NCBI RefSeq assembly: GCF_002355155.1 | Contig: NZ_AP017369.1 | Coordinates: forward strand, 248,001-312,000 | From: Corynebacterium suranareeae | GTDB lineage: Bacteria; Actinomycetota; Actinomycetes; Mycobacteriales; Mycobacteriaceae | Reading direction: 5' to 3' | DNA length: 64,000 bases | Part shown: one piece after another, positions 17,787 through 26,652 of the stretch | Layout: every line of letters starts with the position of its first letter | How positions within the stretch are numbered: position 1 is the first letter of the stretch | Notes under the pieces: generated by a model | Told to the model about the DNA's origin: nothing | Database searches by the model: none | Seen by the model: only the letters and a program-made list of their open reading frames with translations | Translations under genes and position numbers: made by a program

Positions 17787-18569
17787 ATGGGGTTGGAATT
17801 AGCAGCTAGTGGGTGGGCAATCCTTATTACAGGCGCAGCAGTAGCCGGATGGATCGACGCCGTGATCGGCGGGGGAGGACTAGTGCTGATTCCACTCATC
17901 CTCGCGGTCATGCCCCAACTAGCACCCGTAACAGCACTGGCCTCCAATAAATTGGCAGCTGTCACAGGCACAGCATCGGCAGCATTTACTCTGGTACGAC
18001 GAGTAAAACCCGATAAAAAACTGTTTTTCTACTACGTGCCCATCGCAGCAATATGCTCAGGCGCAGGCGCCTTGGCAGCCAGCTTGATAGACAAACAAGT
18101 AATGCGCCCAATGATTATTGTGTTAATGCTGGTCGTGGGCCTCATCGTGGTGTTCAAACCCAACTTTGGCACCGGCGAAAGCAAAACACTACCCACCGGA
18201 TGGCGGCGCTGGGCAGCTATTGTTGCAGTGGGATTAATCGCAGCCTATGACGGCATCTTCGGCCCCGGCACCGGAATGTTCCTCATCATGGCATTCACCG
18301 CATTGCTGTCCCAAAACTTCCTCTCATCGGCCGCCATGGCGAAGGTAGTAAACACCGCAACGAACCTGGGTGCACTAATTGTATTCATCATCGGCGGACA
18401 CATGTGGTGGACTCTAGGGCTAGTGCTCGCCGTGGCCAATGTCGCAGGAGCGCAACTCGGTGCCCGAACGGTACTTGGTGGCGGTACCAGGCTAATTAGA
18501 TACGCACTACTGACCTTGGTCGTCGTAATGAGCATCTACCTCACCTGGCAACAGCTCCAAGGAATGTAA
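17787..18569 (+). CDS. TauE/SafE-family membrane permease
   Basis: 260 residues with about eight helices. The first repeat carries G-W-I-D-A-V-I-G-G-G-G-L-V-L-I-P; the second carries Y-D-G-I-F-G-P-G-T-G. These are strong family marks of YfcA-like TauE permeases. ATG 17787 is chosen because TAGGAG lies 7-12 bases upstream; an in-frame GTG at 17769 precedes that site. It is a second, distantly similar paralogue of the gene at 10 kb. Substrate unknown. Confidence 0.85.
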   Translation: MGLELAASGWAILITGAAVAGWIDAVIGGGGLVLIPLILAVMPQLAPVTALASNKLAAVTGTASAAFTLVRRVKPDKKLFFYYVPIAAICSGAGALAASLIDKQVMRPMIIVLMLVVGLIVVFKPNFGTGESKTLPTGWRRWAAIVAVGLIAAYDGIFGPGTGMFLIMAFTALLSQNFLSSAAMAKVVNTATNLGALIVFIIGGHMWWTLGLVLAVANVAGAQLGARTVLGGGTRLIRYALLTLVVVMSIYLTWQQLQGM

Positions 18570-18636
18570 ATAAGTAAAGGCAAACTTTAAGAAATCATCC
18601 TGGTTTGTGCCAGTAAACATTCCTAGGATGGAAGCC

Positions 18637-19014
18637 ATGACGAAGACAAAACTAGAAAGCATCTCCGAGCGCACCTCGGATGATCCGCTTAGTTACCCCG
18701 AACTGAATCTTGTACCAGCATCCACAACAGTCACCGTTGTGGTCGCCGAAGATTTCTCCGCCGATAACTTCTCTGAACTCCTTATCGGCGCAGCGGAATC
18801 CACCCGTCTCCTAGGACTGGATGAGCTCCACATCATTGCTCCCGCAGTCCACCTCCCTTCCCTTGCAGTAGCCGCCGCTGACATTGCGCACCTCCTGCCA
18901 GAGAAGTTCCAATTCTGCGAAGCCGAAACCTGCACTCATCTCCACCCAGACGATGACACCTACTTAACGGCTGAATCTGTTGCACAATTAGGAACAAAAC
19001 TGAAGTCCGCGTAA
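18637..19014 (+). CDS. Hypothetical actinobacterial protein
   Basis: 125 residues, soluble and mildly acidic. The middle has an alternating hydrophobic strand-helix pattern (T-V-V-V-A-E, then L-G-L-D-E-L-H-I-I-A-P), suggesting a small alpha/beta fold. A possible metal-binding cluster C-E-A-E-T-C-T-H-L-H lies near the end. ATG 18637 is chosen because AGGA lies 8 bases upstream; the same bases read as TAGGAT, so a leaderless start is also possible. No family recognised. A terminator hairpin follows. Confidence 0.6.
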   Translation: MTKTKLESISERTSDDPLSYPELNLVPASTTVTVVVAEDFSADNFSELLIGAAESTRLLGLDELHIIAPAVHLPSLAVAAADIAHLLPEKFQFCEAETCTHLHPDDDTYLTAESVAQLGTKLKSA

Positions 19015-19031
19015 GGGCTTTAGGCCTTTGA

Positions 19032-19070
19032 CCCACCATGAATTAGCTATTTGTGGTGGGATTTGCTTTG
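19032..19070 (+). terminator. Intrinsic terminator
   Basis: CCCACCA and TGGTGGG arms (19032-19038 and 19054-19060) are followed by a T-rich tract. Confidence 0.6.
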
Positions 19071-19220
19071 TTGATTTGGACTAACGGTTGGGCTAAGGGT
19101 TGGACTAATGGTTTAGAATCGGGGCATCTGGTGCTGGGTATCAATTGAGTTACCTGGCTTTTAAATCGGCGCATAGAGCTTTCCGCTTTGTGGTCCCCGG
19201 GTGTGAGGATCTTGCCCCAT

Positions 19221-19272
19221 GTTAGGATTCACCATTTTTTGAACTGGCCACGGAAAAATGGTGAATCCTAAC
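19221..19272. repeat. Double-hairpin element copy 1, hairpin 1
   Basis: GTTAGGATTCACCATTTTT pairs perfectly over 19 bp with AAAAATGGTGAATCCTAAC around a short loop. Confidence 0.8.
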
Positions 19273-19291
19273 GTTTCTAGCTCTAAAAAAC

Positions 19292-19344
19292 GTGCCAATT
19301 CACCACTTTTCGGCACCCATCGCTCAAAAATGGTGAATTGGCAC
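19292..19344. repeat. Double-hairpin element copy 1, hairpin 2
   Basis: GTGCCAATTCACCACTTTT pairs with AAAAATGGTGAATTGGCAC with one mismatch. It lies exactly 19 bp after hairpin 1 and shares its TTCACCA core. Confidence 0.8.
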
Positions 19345-19590
19345 AAGCTTCCTTTTAGGCATATGGTCTTCTAGCGTTTGTTACGCTAGATTTTCAAAAA
19401 CTTTCTACCTTTCACCGAGAGTCAACTCGGTTTTTTAGCCTTTCGCCTGATACAGGCTGTTTAAGCGACTGAGTTTTGAGAATGAGTGGTTATATCAATT
19501 TCGCGCTAAAAGCGTCTCAGAGGCGATTCTATTGCGGTTATTTTTTCTGGCCCTTTTCTTAAATCCCACACCCCACTTCAACTCACTACA

Positions 19591-19712
19591 CCTGGCGACC
19601 AAGACTGCCCGTGGAAAAGGAGTCCTTGGTTAAATAAGACGTTATCGGGGCCTACAAATTTGACCTAGCGACCAAGGATTTTTGGGAGTCTTATGGATTT
19701 GGTCGAATATGC
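19591..19712 (+). repeat. 122-bp dispersed element, copy 2
   Basis: Begins CCTGGCGACCAAG and ends ATTTGGTCGAATATGC. Four GACCAA/TTGGTT-type motifs make two consecutive imperfect hairpins. Confidence 0.75.
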
Positions 19713-19787
19713 AGGTACTGGGAAATGCTTGAAGAGTGTCCTAACTTAGAACCACTTACAACACCCAGATCACGCTTTTTAGCACCA

Positions 19788-22178
19788 CTACATTCGGTTT
19801 TTCGTCCGCGCCGTTGCAGGGGCACTCCAGGGATCTTCTGGCCAGGGGTGTTTAGGATAACGTCCTCGCATTTCTGCACGAACCTGGCTGTAGGCGCCGG
19901 ACCAAAAACTTTGTAGATCATCAGTAACAGCCAGCGGCCTACCTGCGGGAGATAGTAGGTGGAACTGGACTGGAATCCCACAAAATGTCGGGGATTGCGC
20001 CAGCCCGAAACATTCTTGGAGTTTTACTTTCACAATTGGTCTGCCGGAAGAATAGTCCAGTCGGTGCCGATTTCCACTGGGAACTTCTAGGTGCGAGGGT
20101 GCGTATTCATTAAGGTTGTTTGCCTCAGGCCAGGGAAGTAGACGTTGTAGTGCGGGGTATATATCAATTTTGTGTAGTGGTGTGCCGTGGCTAAGTGCTT
20201 TAATTTCTGCAGATAACCAGAGGTGAGGGTCGGTGGATTCAATGTCTGGCCATGGTGCACCGCGATGGGCGTGGATGAATTTCAACCGGTCTCGCAGTGA
20301 GGAGGTTTTGTCGGAGAAGTGGAAAAGTTTCACACCTCCATCGGATAAAGCGGTGGCGATCGCGTCGAAGGCTTCTTCCGGGGTGGGTTTTGTGGGTGTG
20401 GAGCTGAGTTCGATTGCACCAGCAGCTTTAACTTTTCTGGCTTGTACTTTTCCGTCCACAAAGTGCGCGCGGGTTTCTTGTGTTACGCCGATGAGCTCCA
20501 GCGCATCCGCTTCTGAAATGCGCGCAGCAGCCCGAATGATGGCGGTATTGTTCGAGCGGTTGATTGCGGCAATGGCGAGCCAGTGGGCATCTTTGAGGTC
20601 GTCATCTAAAAGGCGGGCTCGGGTGCCGCTGGCTAGTAGGTATTCGCCGTGGTCGATTTTATGTGCGATAAGCTGCGGAAACGCCGCTCCCACGATTTCA
20701 CCCGCGCTCGCTTTTTCAGAAGAGGCAGGTGCCAATCGGCGTAGGCGTTCAACTTCGCGCTTGTTAGGTTGTTGCTTTTCGACGTCCCCCTGCGGGTTCT
20801 CCGCCACCACCGCTAAGATTTTCGCGGCTTGTTCTCCGAAGCGAAGTAGTGATGCTCCCAGAGGTGGGGATAGCGGAAGTGTGGATAAACGATGACCCAG
20901 ATCCGTGATTGTTTCCTTTTCAAGTGCGCCGATGTGGTGCAAGGTTTGCCTAGCGGCTGCCCAAGTGGAGTGTGGAGGTTGATCAAGTAGTGGCAAATCT
21001 TCAGGTTGTGTGCCCCATGAGGAAAGCCACAGTGCAGCTTGGGTGAGGTCGGCGGAGTTGATTTCGGGTGCCACAAATTGTGGAAAGTGGGAGAAGTCTT
21101 CTTGTGAGTAGCATCTGATTACCTCGCCTGGCCCTTCACGTCCAGCTCGACCTGCGCGCTGATTTGCGGAAGATTGTGCACAGCTGCTGGTGACCAGCCC
21201 TGTCATGCCGCGAGCACTATCTCTTTTAGGCATGCGTGACAGACCAGAGTCCACCACGATTCGAACGCCTGGCACTGTAAGAGAGCTTTCAGCAACGGGA
21301 GTTGAGACAATGATGCGTTGGGTAGAAGAACGTGTCAGGGCTCGGTCTTGTTCTTGTGGATGAAGTTGCCCGTGTAGTGGGAAAACATTGCTGTGTCCCA
21401 GTGCTTCAAGTTTGTTTATGACCCGATCGATTTCTGCCACGCCAGGAACAAAAACCAGTGCAGAATGCGGGGAACGTAGTACTGCTTCATGGGTTTTCTG
21501 TGCCATGTGGTCGAGGAAGTCCCAGTCCACTCCGCGCGAGCCTACACGTGGGTTGCGCGAAGGGGCATAAGTAATATCCAAGGGATGGATGGGTGCTTCG
21601 GCGCTTAGTACCTGGGCATCTAAAAGTTCTGCGAATTTTTCTGAATCTAAGGTTGCTGACATTGCGATGAGTGAGAAGTCATCGCGTAGTTGGCTTAGTT
21701 CGGTGAGCATTCCAATCAGAAGGTCAGAATCGAGTTGGCGTTCGTGGACTTCATCGATAATTACTGCGCCAACTCCGGGAAGGTCTGGGTTGTTGAGTAG
21801 CTGCCGAATCAACACACCCGGCGTCATAAATTGCACGAGGGATCCTGGAATATGTTCGCCACGCACACTAAAACCAACTTTGTCACCCAGGGTGCTGTTA
21901 TCTAAAAAAGCGAGGCGACGTGCTGCGGCTCGGACGGCTACTCGGCGGGGAGCGGTGACTAGAACCTTGGTGGGAGAACCACTTTCGAGGCGTTGACCAT
22001 TTAGCACATTAGCCACTAATGGGGGTAAAAGTGTTGTTTTTCCAGTCCCGGGCGGAGCTTGAATTACGAGGTTCGTAGGACCCGCAGAAAGCATTTTTCG
22101 CAGGTCAGGTGTAAGAATTTCTACGGGTAGATTCGGAGAAATGTTATCTATAAGAAAATTACTGATGCGTGAAGTCAT
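19788..22178 (-). CDS. hrpB: ATP-dependent helicase HrpB
   Basis: 796 residues, near the usual HrpB length. DEAH-box motifs run in order: Walker A P-P-G-T-G-K-T-T at about 42-49, D-E-V-H-E-R, S-A-T-L-D, then motif V/VI with Q-R-A-G-R-A-G-R. The C-terminal third is the HrpB-specific region, ending with the conserved R-G-R-Y-P-K-H-x-W-P-E-D-P. HrpB proteins are putative RNA helicases of unclear target. Upstream ACAGG gives a modest ribosome site. It is transcribed alone and ends at the border of repeat island 2. Confidence 0.92.
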   Translation of the reverse strand: MTSRISNFLIDNISPNLPVEILTPDLRKMLSAGPTNLVIQAPPGTGKTTLLPPLVANVLNGQRLESGSPTKVLVTAPRRVAVRAAARRLAFLDNSTLGDKVGFSVRGEHIPGSLVQFMTPGVLIRQLLNNPDLPGVGAVIIDEVHERQLDSDLLIGMLTELSQLRDDFSLIAMSATLDSEKFAELLDAQVLSAEAPIHPLDITYAPSRNPRVGSRGVDWDFLDHMAQKTHEAVLRSPHSALVFVPGVAEIDRVINKLEALGHSNVFPLHGQLHPQEQDRALTRSSTQRIIVSTPVAESSLTVPGVRIVVDSGLSRMPKRDSARGMTGLVTSSCAQSSANQRAGRAGREGPGEVIRCYSQEDFSHFPQFVAPEINSADLTQAALWLSSWGTQPEDLPLLDQPPHSTWAAARQTLHHIGALEKETITDLGHRLSTLPLSPPLGASLLRFGEQAAKILAVVAENPQGDVEKQQPNKREVERLRRLAPASSEKASAGEIVGAAFPQLIAHKIDHGEYLLASGTRARLLDDDLKDAHWLAIAAINRSNNTAIIRAAARISEADALELIGVTQETRAHFVDGKVQARKVKAAGAIELSSTPTKPTPEEAFDAIATALSDGGVKLFHFSDKTSSLRDRLKFIHAHRGAPWPDIESTDPHLWLSAEIKALSHGTPLHKIDIYPALQRLLPWPEANNLNEYAPSHLEVPSGNRHRLDYSSGRPIVKVKLQECFGLAQSPTFCGIPVQFHLLSPAGRPLAVTDDLQSFWSGAYSQVRAEMRGRYPKHPWPEDPWSAPATARTKNRM

Positions 22179-22462
22179 TGAAAACCTGTAGATTAAGAAT
22201 CTGCTGAACTTATCACTTGTTCTTCAAACTCTATGAGCTGGGTGAATGAGGGCATGTTAATGCGGAGTACGGTGTTTTTCCTAAGTTATTCATCAATAGA
22301 CCTTGGTGAATATTTAAGGGCTCTATTTACAAAATGGAACCCTCGGGTCATTTTTTAACTGAGTGTACTTCCCCCGAGAGGGAACAGGTTCTGGTGTGCG
22401 TTGGTAGTCGTAGGCGCAGATAGGTGACATGTCACCATGGGTGCGAAAGTAAGGAAGTTTTC

Positions 22463-22759
22463 GTGAAGGTAGTCGAGAAAGTTAGTTTCTTTAAGCAGAA
22501 GCTAAAACGGAGACAACGGTGGGGGAATTCTTCGTTGATTTCTTGTATCTGCATTGTTGCGGCACTCGTCCTGTTGCTGCTTTTTGGCAACGACACCCAA
22601 GCAGGTTTTATCGGCAAGTTAATAATCCCACTTGGGCTAGGGTTGATCGGTGCGGTGGCAGGAATTTCTGCTAGAAACCCCCTACTTACCGGTTTGAACC
22701 TTGGTTTTGGATTTTTTCTCGTTCCCACCTATTTGATTATTTCCGGCAGTATTTGGTGA
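22463..22759 (+). CDS. Small membrane protein, two to three helices
   Basis: 98 residues from GTG 22463, chosen for AAGGAAG 5 bases upstream; an earlier GTG at 22424 lacks a site. A basic N-terminus (K-Q-K-L-K-R-R-Q-R) is followed by hydrophobic helices at about residues 26-45, 52-72 and 78-96, with the basic end expected inside. No family recognised. It is convergent with the acetyltransferase gene. Confidence 0.55.
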   Translation: MKVVEKVSFFKQKLKRRQRWGNSSLISCICIVAALVLLLLFGNDTQAGFIGKLIIPLGLGLIGAVAGISARNPLLTGLNLGFGFFLVPTYLIISGSIW

Positions 22760-22792
22760 CTTGCCTTAGCAACTCAGAAGACAAACCAGCAG

Positions 22793-23440
22793 CTACTCAG
22801 GCAGAATTCCGAGTGCATCTAGCGGAACACCTTCTGGAAGCTCATGTCGTTCCAAACGGGAATCATCGCGTTTTCTCACGACTCTCGCCGGATTTCCCAC
22901 TGCAATAGAATCATCAGGAATATCTTTAGTTACCACTGCACCGGCTCCAATAACGCACCGATCACCAATGCTGACCCCACCAACAACCGTGACATTTCCA
23001 CCCAGCCAGGTGTCTTCACCAATCGAAATGGGTGATCCATTTTCCCAGCCTCCGGATCGCATCTGCCAATCATCCACGGGGTGACCTGCAGTAAATAATT
23101 GGCAATTAGGCCCCAACATGCTGCGCGCCCCAATGCTGACTGGAGCAATATCTAAAATAGTTACTCCGAAATTGATAAATGCATGTTCGCCGATGGTTGT
23201 GTTGAATCCGTATTCGATAATTGCCGGAGCTTTGATTGTGCAAGCTCCACTGGCAGGGTTGAGTACAGTGTTAAGGATTTCGGCAGTGCGAGCAGGATCA
23301 GTGGGGCCGATCTGGTTGTATTCATGGAAAAGCAGAGCTGTTTTCTGTGCCGCTTCTTCGCGTTCTTTACCGGTTGCCACGTACCATTTCCCGCTCGTCA
23401 TTGTTTCGATAGATTCAAAGTCTTTATCCATAGTCACCAT
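22793..23440 (-). CDS. Maltose/galactoside O-acetyltransferase family protein
   Basis: 215 residues. The N-terminal Mac domain (S-G-K-W-Y-V-A, E-Y-N-Q-I) is followed by left-handed beta-helix hexapeptide repeats. The catalytic His lies in F-T-A-G-H-P-V, and the C-terminal V-G-N-P-A-R-V-V-R-K is conserved. It transfers acetyl from acetyl-CoA to a sugar hydroxyl; the physiological acceptor is unknown. The ATG at 23440 lacks a clear ribosome site; an in-frame ATG at 23431 is an alternative. It is divergent from alkB with only 17 bp between starts. Confidence 0.88.
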   Translation of the reverse strand: MVTMDKDFESIETMTSGKWYVATGKEREEAAQKTALLFHEYNQIGPTDPARTAEILNTVLNPASGACTIKAPAIIEYGFNTTIGEHAFINFGVTILDIAPVSIGARSMLGPNCQLFTAGHPVDDWQMRSGGWENGSPISIGEDTWLGGNVTVVGGVSIGDRCVIGAGAVVTKDIPDDSIAVGNPARVVRKRDDSRLERHELPEGVPLDALGILPE

Positions 23441-23457
23441 TGTGCAGGAGAATTTAC

Positions 23458-24150
23458 GTGCCTACGCTTTTCGACGACCCCCTCCACCAACTTCCCAGAC
23501 CACCGCGCCGGGTGGCCAGCGGCGTGGTGCACCTACCTAATTTCCTCGGCATAGCCGAGCAAAAAGAACTTGTTTCCCAAGCTAGAGAGATTGCCCGTTC
23601 AGTTGCCAGAACACCTTTGGCGATGGTTCGACCCACGCTAAAAAGTGGCCAGATGAGCGTGCATATTTTGAGTTTGGGCAAGCATTGGGCGTCTAATCCT
23701 TATCGCTATGTTGATTCAGTTGGTGGCGTTTCGGTGCCACCGTTACCAAGTTCTTTTGTGGAATTAGCAGGCAAAGCGCTAGAGGCTGCAGGGGCTTTGA
23801 GTAATTCACTTCGAGCTTGGGTACCGGCTTATCGAGCAGAGGCAGCATTGGTGAATTACTATGCTCCCGATTCCTCAATGGGTATGCATCAAGATGCCAA
23901 TGAAGAATCAGAAGCCCCCGTGATTTCCTTATCGATCGGTGACACCGGAATCTTCAGACTCGGCGGCACCGAAAACCGGAATAAACCCTGGGTGGATATC
24001 CCGCTTTTAAGCGGTGATCTCATCGTTTTCGGCGGAGCTCACAGGCGAGCTTTCCACGGTGTGCCAGCAATCGAAGCTAATACAGCTCCTGTCGGATGTG
24101 GATTAACAGAGGGGCGAATCAACATCACCATCCGGCAAGTAAACCTTTAA
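23458..24150 (+). CDS. alkB: AlkB-like 2-oxoglutarate/Fe(II) dioxygenase (DNA repair)
   Basis: 230 residues from GTG 23458, with AGGAG 7 bases upstream. The iron site H-Q-D-A-N-E and distal His in A-F-H-G-V-P are present, as is the 2-oxoglutarate-binding arginine pattern R-I-N-I-T-I-R-Q near the C-terminus. N-Y-Y-A-P-D-S-S-M-G-M precedes the first His, as in E. coli AlkB. It removes 1-methyladenine and 3-methylcytosine oxidatively. It lies directly before a Tag-like glycosylase and 2.5 kb before an alkyltransferase-like gene. Confidence 0.92.
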   Translation: MPTLFDDPLHQLPRPPRRVASGVVHLPNFLGIAEQKELVSQAREIARSVARTPLAMVRPTLKSGQMSVHILSLGKHWASNPYRYVDSVGGVSVPPLPSSFVELAGKALEAAGALSNSLRAWVPAYRAEAALVNYYAPDSSMGMHQDANEESEAPVISLSIGDTGIFRLGGTENRNKPWVDIPLLSGDLIVFGGAHRRAFHGVPAIEANTAPVGCGLTEGRINITIRQVNL

Positions 24151-24171
24151 ACAGGCAGGTCAAAAGCTATT

Positions 24172-24192
24172 GCGGGGGTAAAATAGCCCCGC
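24172..24192 (+). promoter_or_regulatory. Inverted repeat enclosing the tag -10 hexamer
   Basis: GCGGGG (24172-24177) and CCCCGC (24187-24192) flank TAAAAT (24179-24184), which lies 9 bases before the ATG at 24194. It could be a protein-binding operator on a leaderless promoter. Confidence 0.4.
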
Positions 24193-24193
24193 A

Positions 24194-24751
24194 ATGTCCC
24201 ATGGTCGTTTTATGGTGCTGAGCATGACTACAAATAGAGCAAACCCAAACGAATTAGTTGTATGTGCGGACAAGAAGTTAAGGCCTAGATGGGCATCAAG
24301 AAGCAACTTGTGTTGGCAGTATTTTGATCATGAATGGGGAAGACCACCAACAGATCTCAATGCACTTTTAGAGATCCTAATATTGGTTGTTTTCCAAGTC
24401 GGTGTCACCTGGCATGCAGTCCTTGTAAAACGCGAAGGCCTCAAAGCAGCATTCGCAGATTTTGATGTTGCAACCGTCGCGGCATTTGATGAACGAGATA
24501 TTGAACGCCTGCTTGAAGATCCACGCATTTTTAGAAACAGACGGAAGATAACCGCTGCGATAACCAATGCCAAGGCATTTTTAGCCCTCACGGAAACTAA
24601 GGGCAGTTTGGACACAATCATCGCTGATAGTGTTAGGGATCCCGGTGACATTGTTAAAGAGTTAAAGCAGTTAGGTTTCACCCACATTGGGCCCACGTCG
24701 CTGAGCATTCTCCGGCAGGCAATTGGGGTTGGTGATCTTAAAGCAGCCTAA
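24194..24751 (+). CDS. DNA-3-methyladenine glycosylase I-like protein
   Basis: 185 residues. Tag-family landmarks are visible: Y-F-D-H-E-W-G-R-P, then F-Q-V-G-V-T-W-H-A-V-L-V-K-R with the helix that holds the catalytic Glu region, and R-N-R-R-K-I-T-A-A-I-T-N-A. In E. coli Tag the corresponding segment is E-x-x-Q-A-G-L-S-W. Here it is degenerate (L-V-V-F-Q-V-G-V-T-W), and the zinc-binding cysteines are not all evident, so activity may differ. ATG 24194 is chosen because TAAAAT lies 9 bases upstream; later in-frame ATGs exist at 24212 and 24224. Confidence 0.75.
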   Translation: MSHGRFMVLSMTTNRANPNELVVCADKKLRPRWASRSNLCWQYFDHEWGRPPTDLNALLEILILVVFQVGVTWHAVLVKREGLKAAFADFDVATVAAFDERDIERLLEDPRIFRNRRKITAAITNAKAFLALTETKGSLDTIIADSVRDPGDIVKELKQLGFTHIGPTSLSILRQAIGVGDLKAA

Positions 24752-24754
24752 GAT
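24749..24754 (+). promoter_or_regulatory. -10 hexamer inside the tag stop region
   Basis: TAAGAT contains the TAA stop of the glycosylase gene and ends 8 bases before the ATG of the exporter gene at 24763, suggesting a separate leaderless transcript. Confidence 0.4.
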
Positions 24755-24762
24755 ATGAGCCG

Positions 24763-25443
24763 ATGACGACAGCACAATTTTTAGCGCTTTTCTTGGTGTG
24801 GATAGCAGCCATTGCATCTCCAGGGCCCGATCTTTTTCAGATCATCAGGTTGGGGGCCAAGAACCGCCGGGACGGCATCTTAACTGCCGTGGGCATCATG
24901 GTGGGAAACTCGATATGGATCATTGCGAGTTTGCTTGGGCTTTCAGCATTGATATCCACCTATCCAGCAATTTTGAACGTTTTGCAAATCGTTGGTGGCG
25001 GCTATCTCACCTGGATGGGTATTGGGGCGGTGCGGTCGTGGTGGAAGCAACGCTCAACGCAGCAATCGGTGGCGGATTCCACTGCTGTGGAAAGCGCACT
25101 AGAAGCCCCTAGCAACCCGTCAGTGGGGGTGTGGCCAGCGATCAGATCAGGTATTGCCACCAACCTGTCTAACCCTAAAGCTGTGCTGTTTTTCGGTTCA
25201 GTTTTCGCGCAATTCATCAGACCCGATATGGGTGTTGGGTGGAGTGCGTTTATCGGTGCACTGCTTATTGTCACTGGCCTGCTGTGGTTTATTGGATTCG
25301 CCGTGTTGGTGCGCAAGCTGGCAGCCAGTATCACTCGCAACGGGGCCATCATTGATCTCATAACGGGGGTGATCTTTATCAGTTTGGGAATGTTCATGAT
25401 CTTCGAGGGGGTTGTAGGAATCGGTGGCCGGGTAGTGGGTTAG
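24763..25443 (+). CDS. LysE/RhtB-family amino acid exporter
   Basis: 226 residues with six helices. The N-terminal A-S-P-G-P-D-L motif and the central cytoplasmic loop are typical of RhtB proteins, as is G-x-x-x-N-L-S-N-P-K-A at the start of the second half (T-N-L-S-N-P-K-A). It exports an amino acid such as threonine or homoserine; exact substrate unknown. It starts 11 bp after the glycosylase gene but has its own likely -10 box. Confidence 0.88.
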   Translation: MTTAQFLALFLVWIAAIASPGPDLFQIIRLGAKNRRDGILTAVGIMVGNSIWIIASLLGLSALISTYPAILNVLQIVGGGYLTWMGIGAVRSWWKQRSTQQSVADSTAVESALEAPSNPSVGVWPAIRSGIATNLSNPKAVLFFGSVFAQFIRPDMGVGWSAFIGALLIVTGLLWFIGFAVLVRKLAASITRNGAIIDLITGVIFISLGMFMIFEGVVGIGGRVVG

Positions 25444-25463
25444 CCCTGCTTCCCGGACGTCAC

Positions 25464-25469
25464 TAGACT
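25464..25469 (+). promoter_or_regulatory. -10 hexamer of the S4-protein gene
   Basis: TAGACT ends 8 bases before the ATG at 25478; no ribosome site is visible. Confidence 0.4.
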
Positions 25470-25477
25470 TAGGCACC

Positions 25478-25771
25478 ATGCAACCTGAAGAAGTGCACAT
25501 CAAGGATGAGACCATCAAGCTGGGTCAGTTCATCAAATTGGCCAACCTTGTCGAATCGGGAGGGGCGGCCAAAGATGCCATCGCTAATGGCGATGTCACC
25601 GTCAATGGTGAAGTGGATACCCGCAGGGGTAAAACACTTCGCGATGGTGATGTGGTGTGTATCGGCGACGCATGTGCGCAGGTGTTAACTGGTGATGACG
25701 CCGATGATGATTATTTTGACGAAGCCACCGCAAACGATGACTTCGACCCCGAAAAGTGGAGGAACATGTAA
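25478..25771 (+). CDS. S4-domain RNA-binding protein (YbcJ/YaaA type)
   Basis: 97 residues. A single S4 fold spans about residues 14-66, with the pattern L-G-Q-F-I-K, G-A-A-K-D-A-I, G-D-V-T-V-N-G-E-V and R-R-G-K-T-L-R-D-G-D. The tail is very acidic. These small proteins bind structured RNA, probably in the ribosome context. The stop TAA overlaps the ATG of the following VOC gene by one base. Confidence 0.85.
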   Translation: MQPEEVHIKDETIKLGQFIKLANLVESGGAAKDAIANGDVTVNGEVDTRRGKTLRDGDVVCIGDACAQVLTGDDADDDYFDEATANDDFDPEKWRNM

Positions 25772-26625
25772 TGCCAGCCTTTGAGGCCATGCCAGGAATG
25801 CCGTACTGGATCGACTTGTCCACCTCGGACATCGCAAAATCTGCGTACTTCTACGAAAATGTTCTCGGCTGGGAGATCGAAGAAGTCAATGATGGCTACC
25901 GCATGGCGCGACTCCAAGGACTACCAGTTGCAGGATTGATCGATCAGCGCGGTGAATCCAGCATCCCAGATACCTGGATTACCTATTTCCTCTCCTATGA
26001 TCTGGATGCCACGGCGAAAAAGATCACCGAACTGGGTGGACGCGTATTGGCAGAGCCAACTGACGTGTACTTAGGCCGTATGGCGTTGGCTGTGGATACT
26101 GCCGGTGCTTTGTTTGGTGTTATTGAGCCTGGCAGTGAGGAATCATTCGTCGCAGCAGGCGAACCTGGTACCTCGGTGTGGCATGAACTGACCACAGTGG
26201 CTAAATATGCTGAAGCGATCGAGTTTTATGGTGAGCTTTTCACGTGGACTACCTCTGAAATGGCAAGTGAAGGAGACGATAGTTTCCGATACACCACCGC
26301 ATTGGTCGATGGTGCTGCATTTGCTGGCATTTTTGATGCGAAAGGTCACTTCCCTCCACAGGTGCCAAGCTTCTGGCAGTCCTACCTTGGTGTGTTGAAT
26401 GCCGATGAAGCTGTGGCAAAAGCCAAGGAGTTTGGTGGTGACGTTATTCGTGAGCCGTGGGATTCAGAGTTTGGCCGTATGGCGTTGATTGCTGATACCA
26501 CTGGTGCCACCCTCACCGTGTGTGAAGTTGCTGAATACGTCGAGGAAGGCGCAGAAGGTGATGATCTTTTCGATATTGATTTAAGCGCCTTCGAAGAACA
26601 ATTCCGCAACCAACAAGGTAAGTAA
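25771..26625 (+). CDS. Two-domain VOC (glyoxalase/bleomycin-resistance fold) protein
   Basis: 284 residues from ATG 25771, with GGAGGA 7 bases upstream. There are two tandem VOC modules (about residues 8-120 and 130-250). Each carries the signature S-x-x-F-Y-x-x-x-x-G-W (F-Y-E-N-V-L-G-W and F-Y-G-E-L-F-T-W) and G-R-M-A-L. It resembles mycobacterial Cfp30B-like proteins. The enzymatic activity is unknown. Translation is probably coupled to the S4 gene through the one-base stop/start overlap. Confidence 0.85.
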   Translation: MPAFEAMPGMPYWIDLSTSDIAKSAYFYENVLGWEIEEVNDGYRMARLQGLPVAGLIDQRGESSIPDTWITYFLSYDLDATAKKITELGGRVLAEPTDVYLGRMALAVDTAGALFGVIEPGSEESFVAAGEPGTSVWHELTTVAKYAEAIEFYGELFTWTTSEMASEGDDSFRYTTALVDGAAFAGIFDAKGHFPPQVPSFWQSYLGVLNADEAVAKAKEFGGDVIREPWDSEFGRMALIADTTGATLTVCEVAEYVEEGAEGDDLFDIDLSAFEEQFRNQQGK

Positions 26626-26652
26626 GAGGACTGTCACACCACGGAGGACACC

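Larger units (their letters stand above)
19071..19787. other. Repeat-rich gene-free island 2
   Basis: No credible gene in 717 bp. It holds a double hairpin (19221-19344), a region around 19443-19530 that loosely resembles the 82-bp repeat (CTGTTTAAGCG ... AGGCGATTCT), and a copy of the 122-bp element (19591-19712). Confidence 0.65.

Noticed and set aside
19691..19981. Minus-strand open frame of 96 codons after hrpB
   Set aside because: It overlaps the 122-bp repeat element and the hrpB 3' end in another frame, and shows no coding signs.
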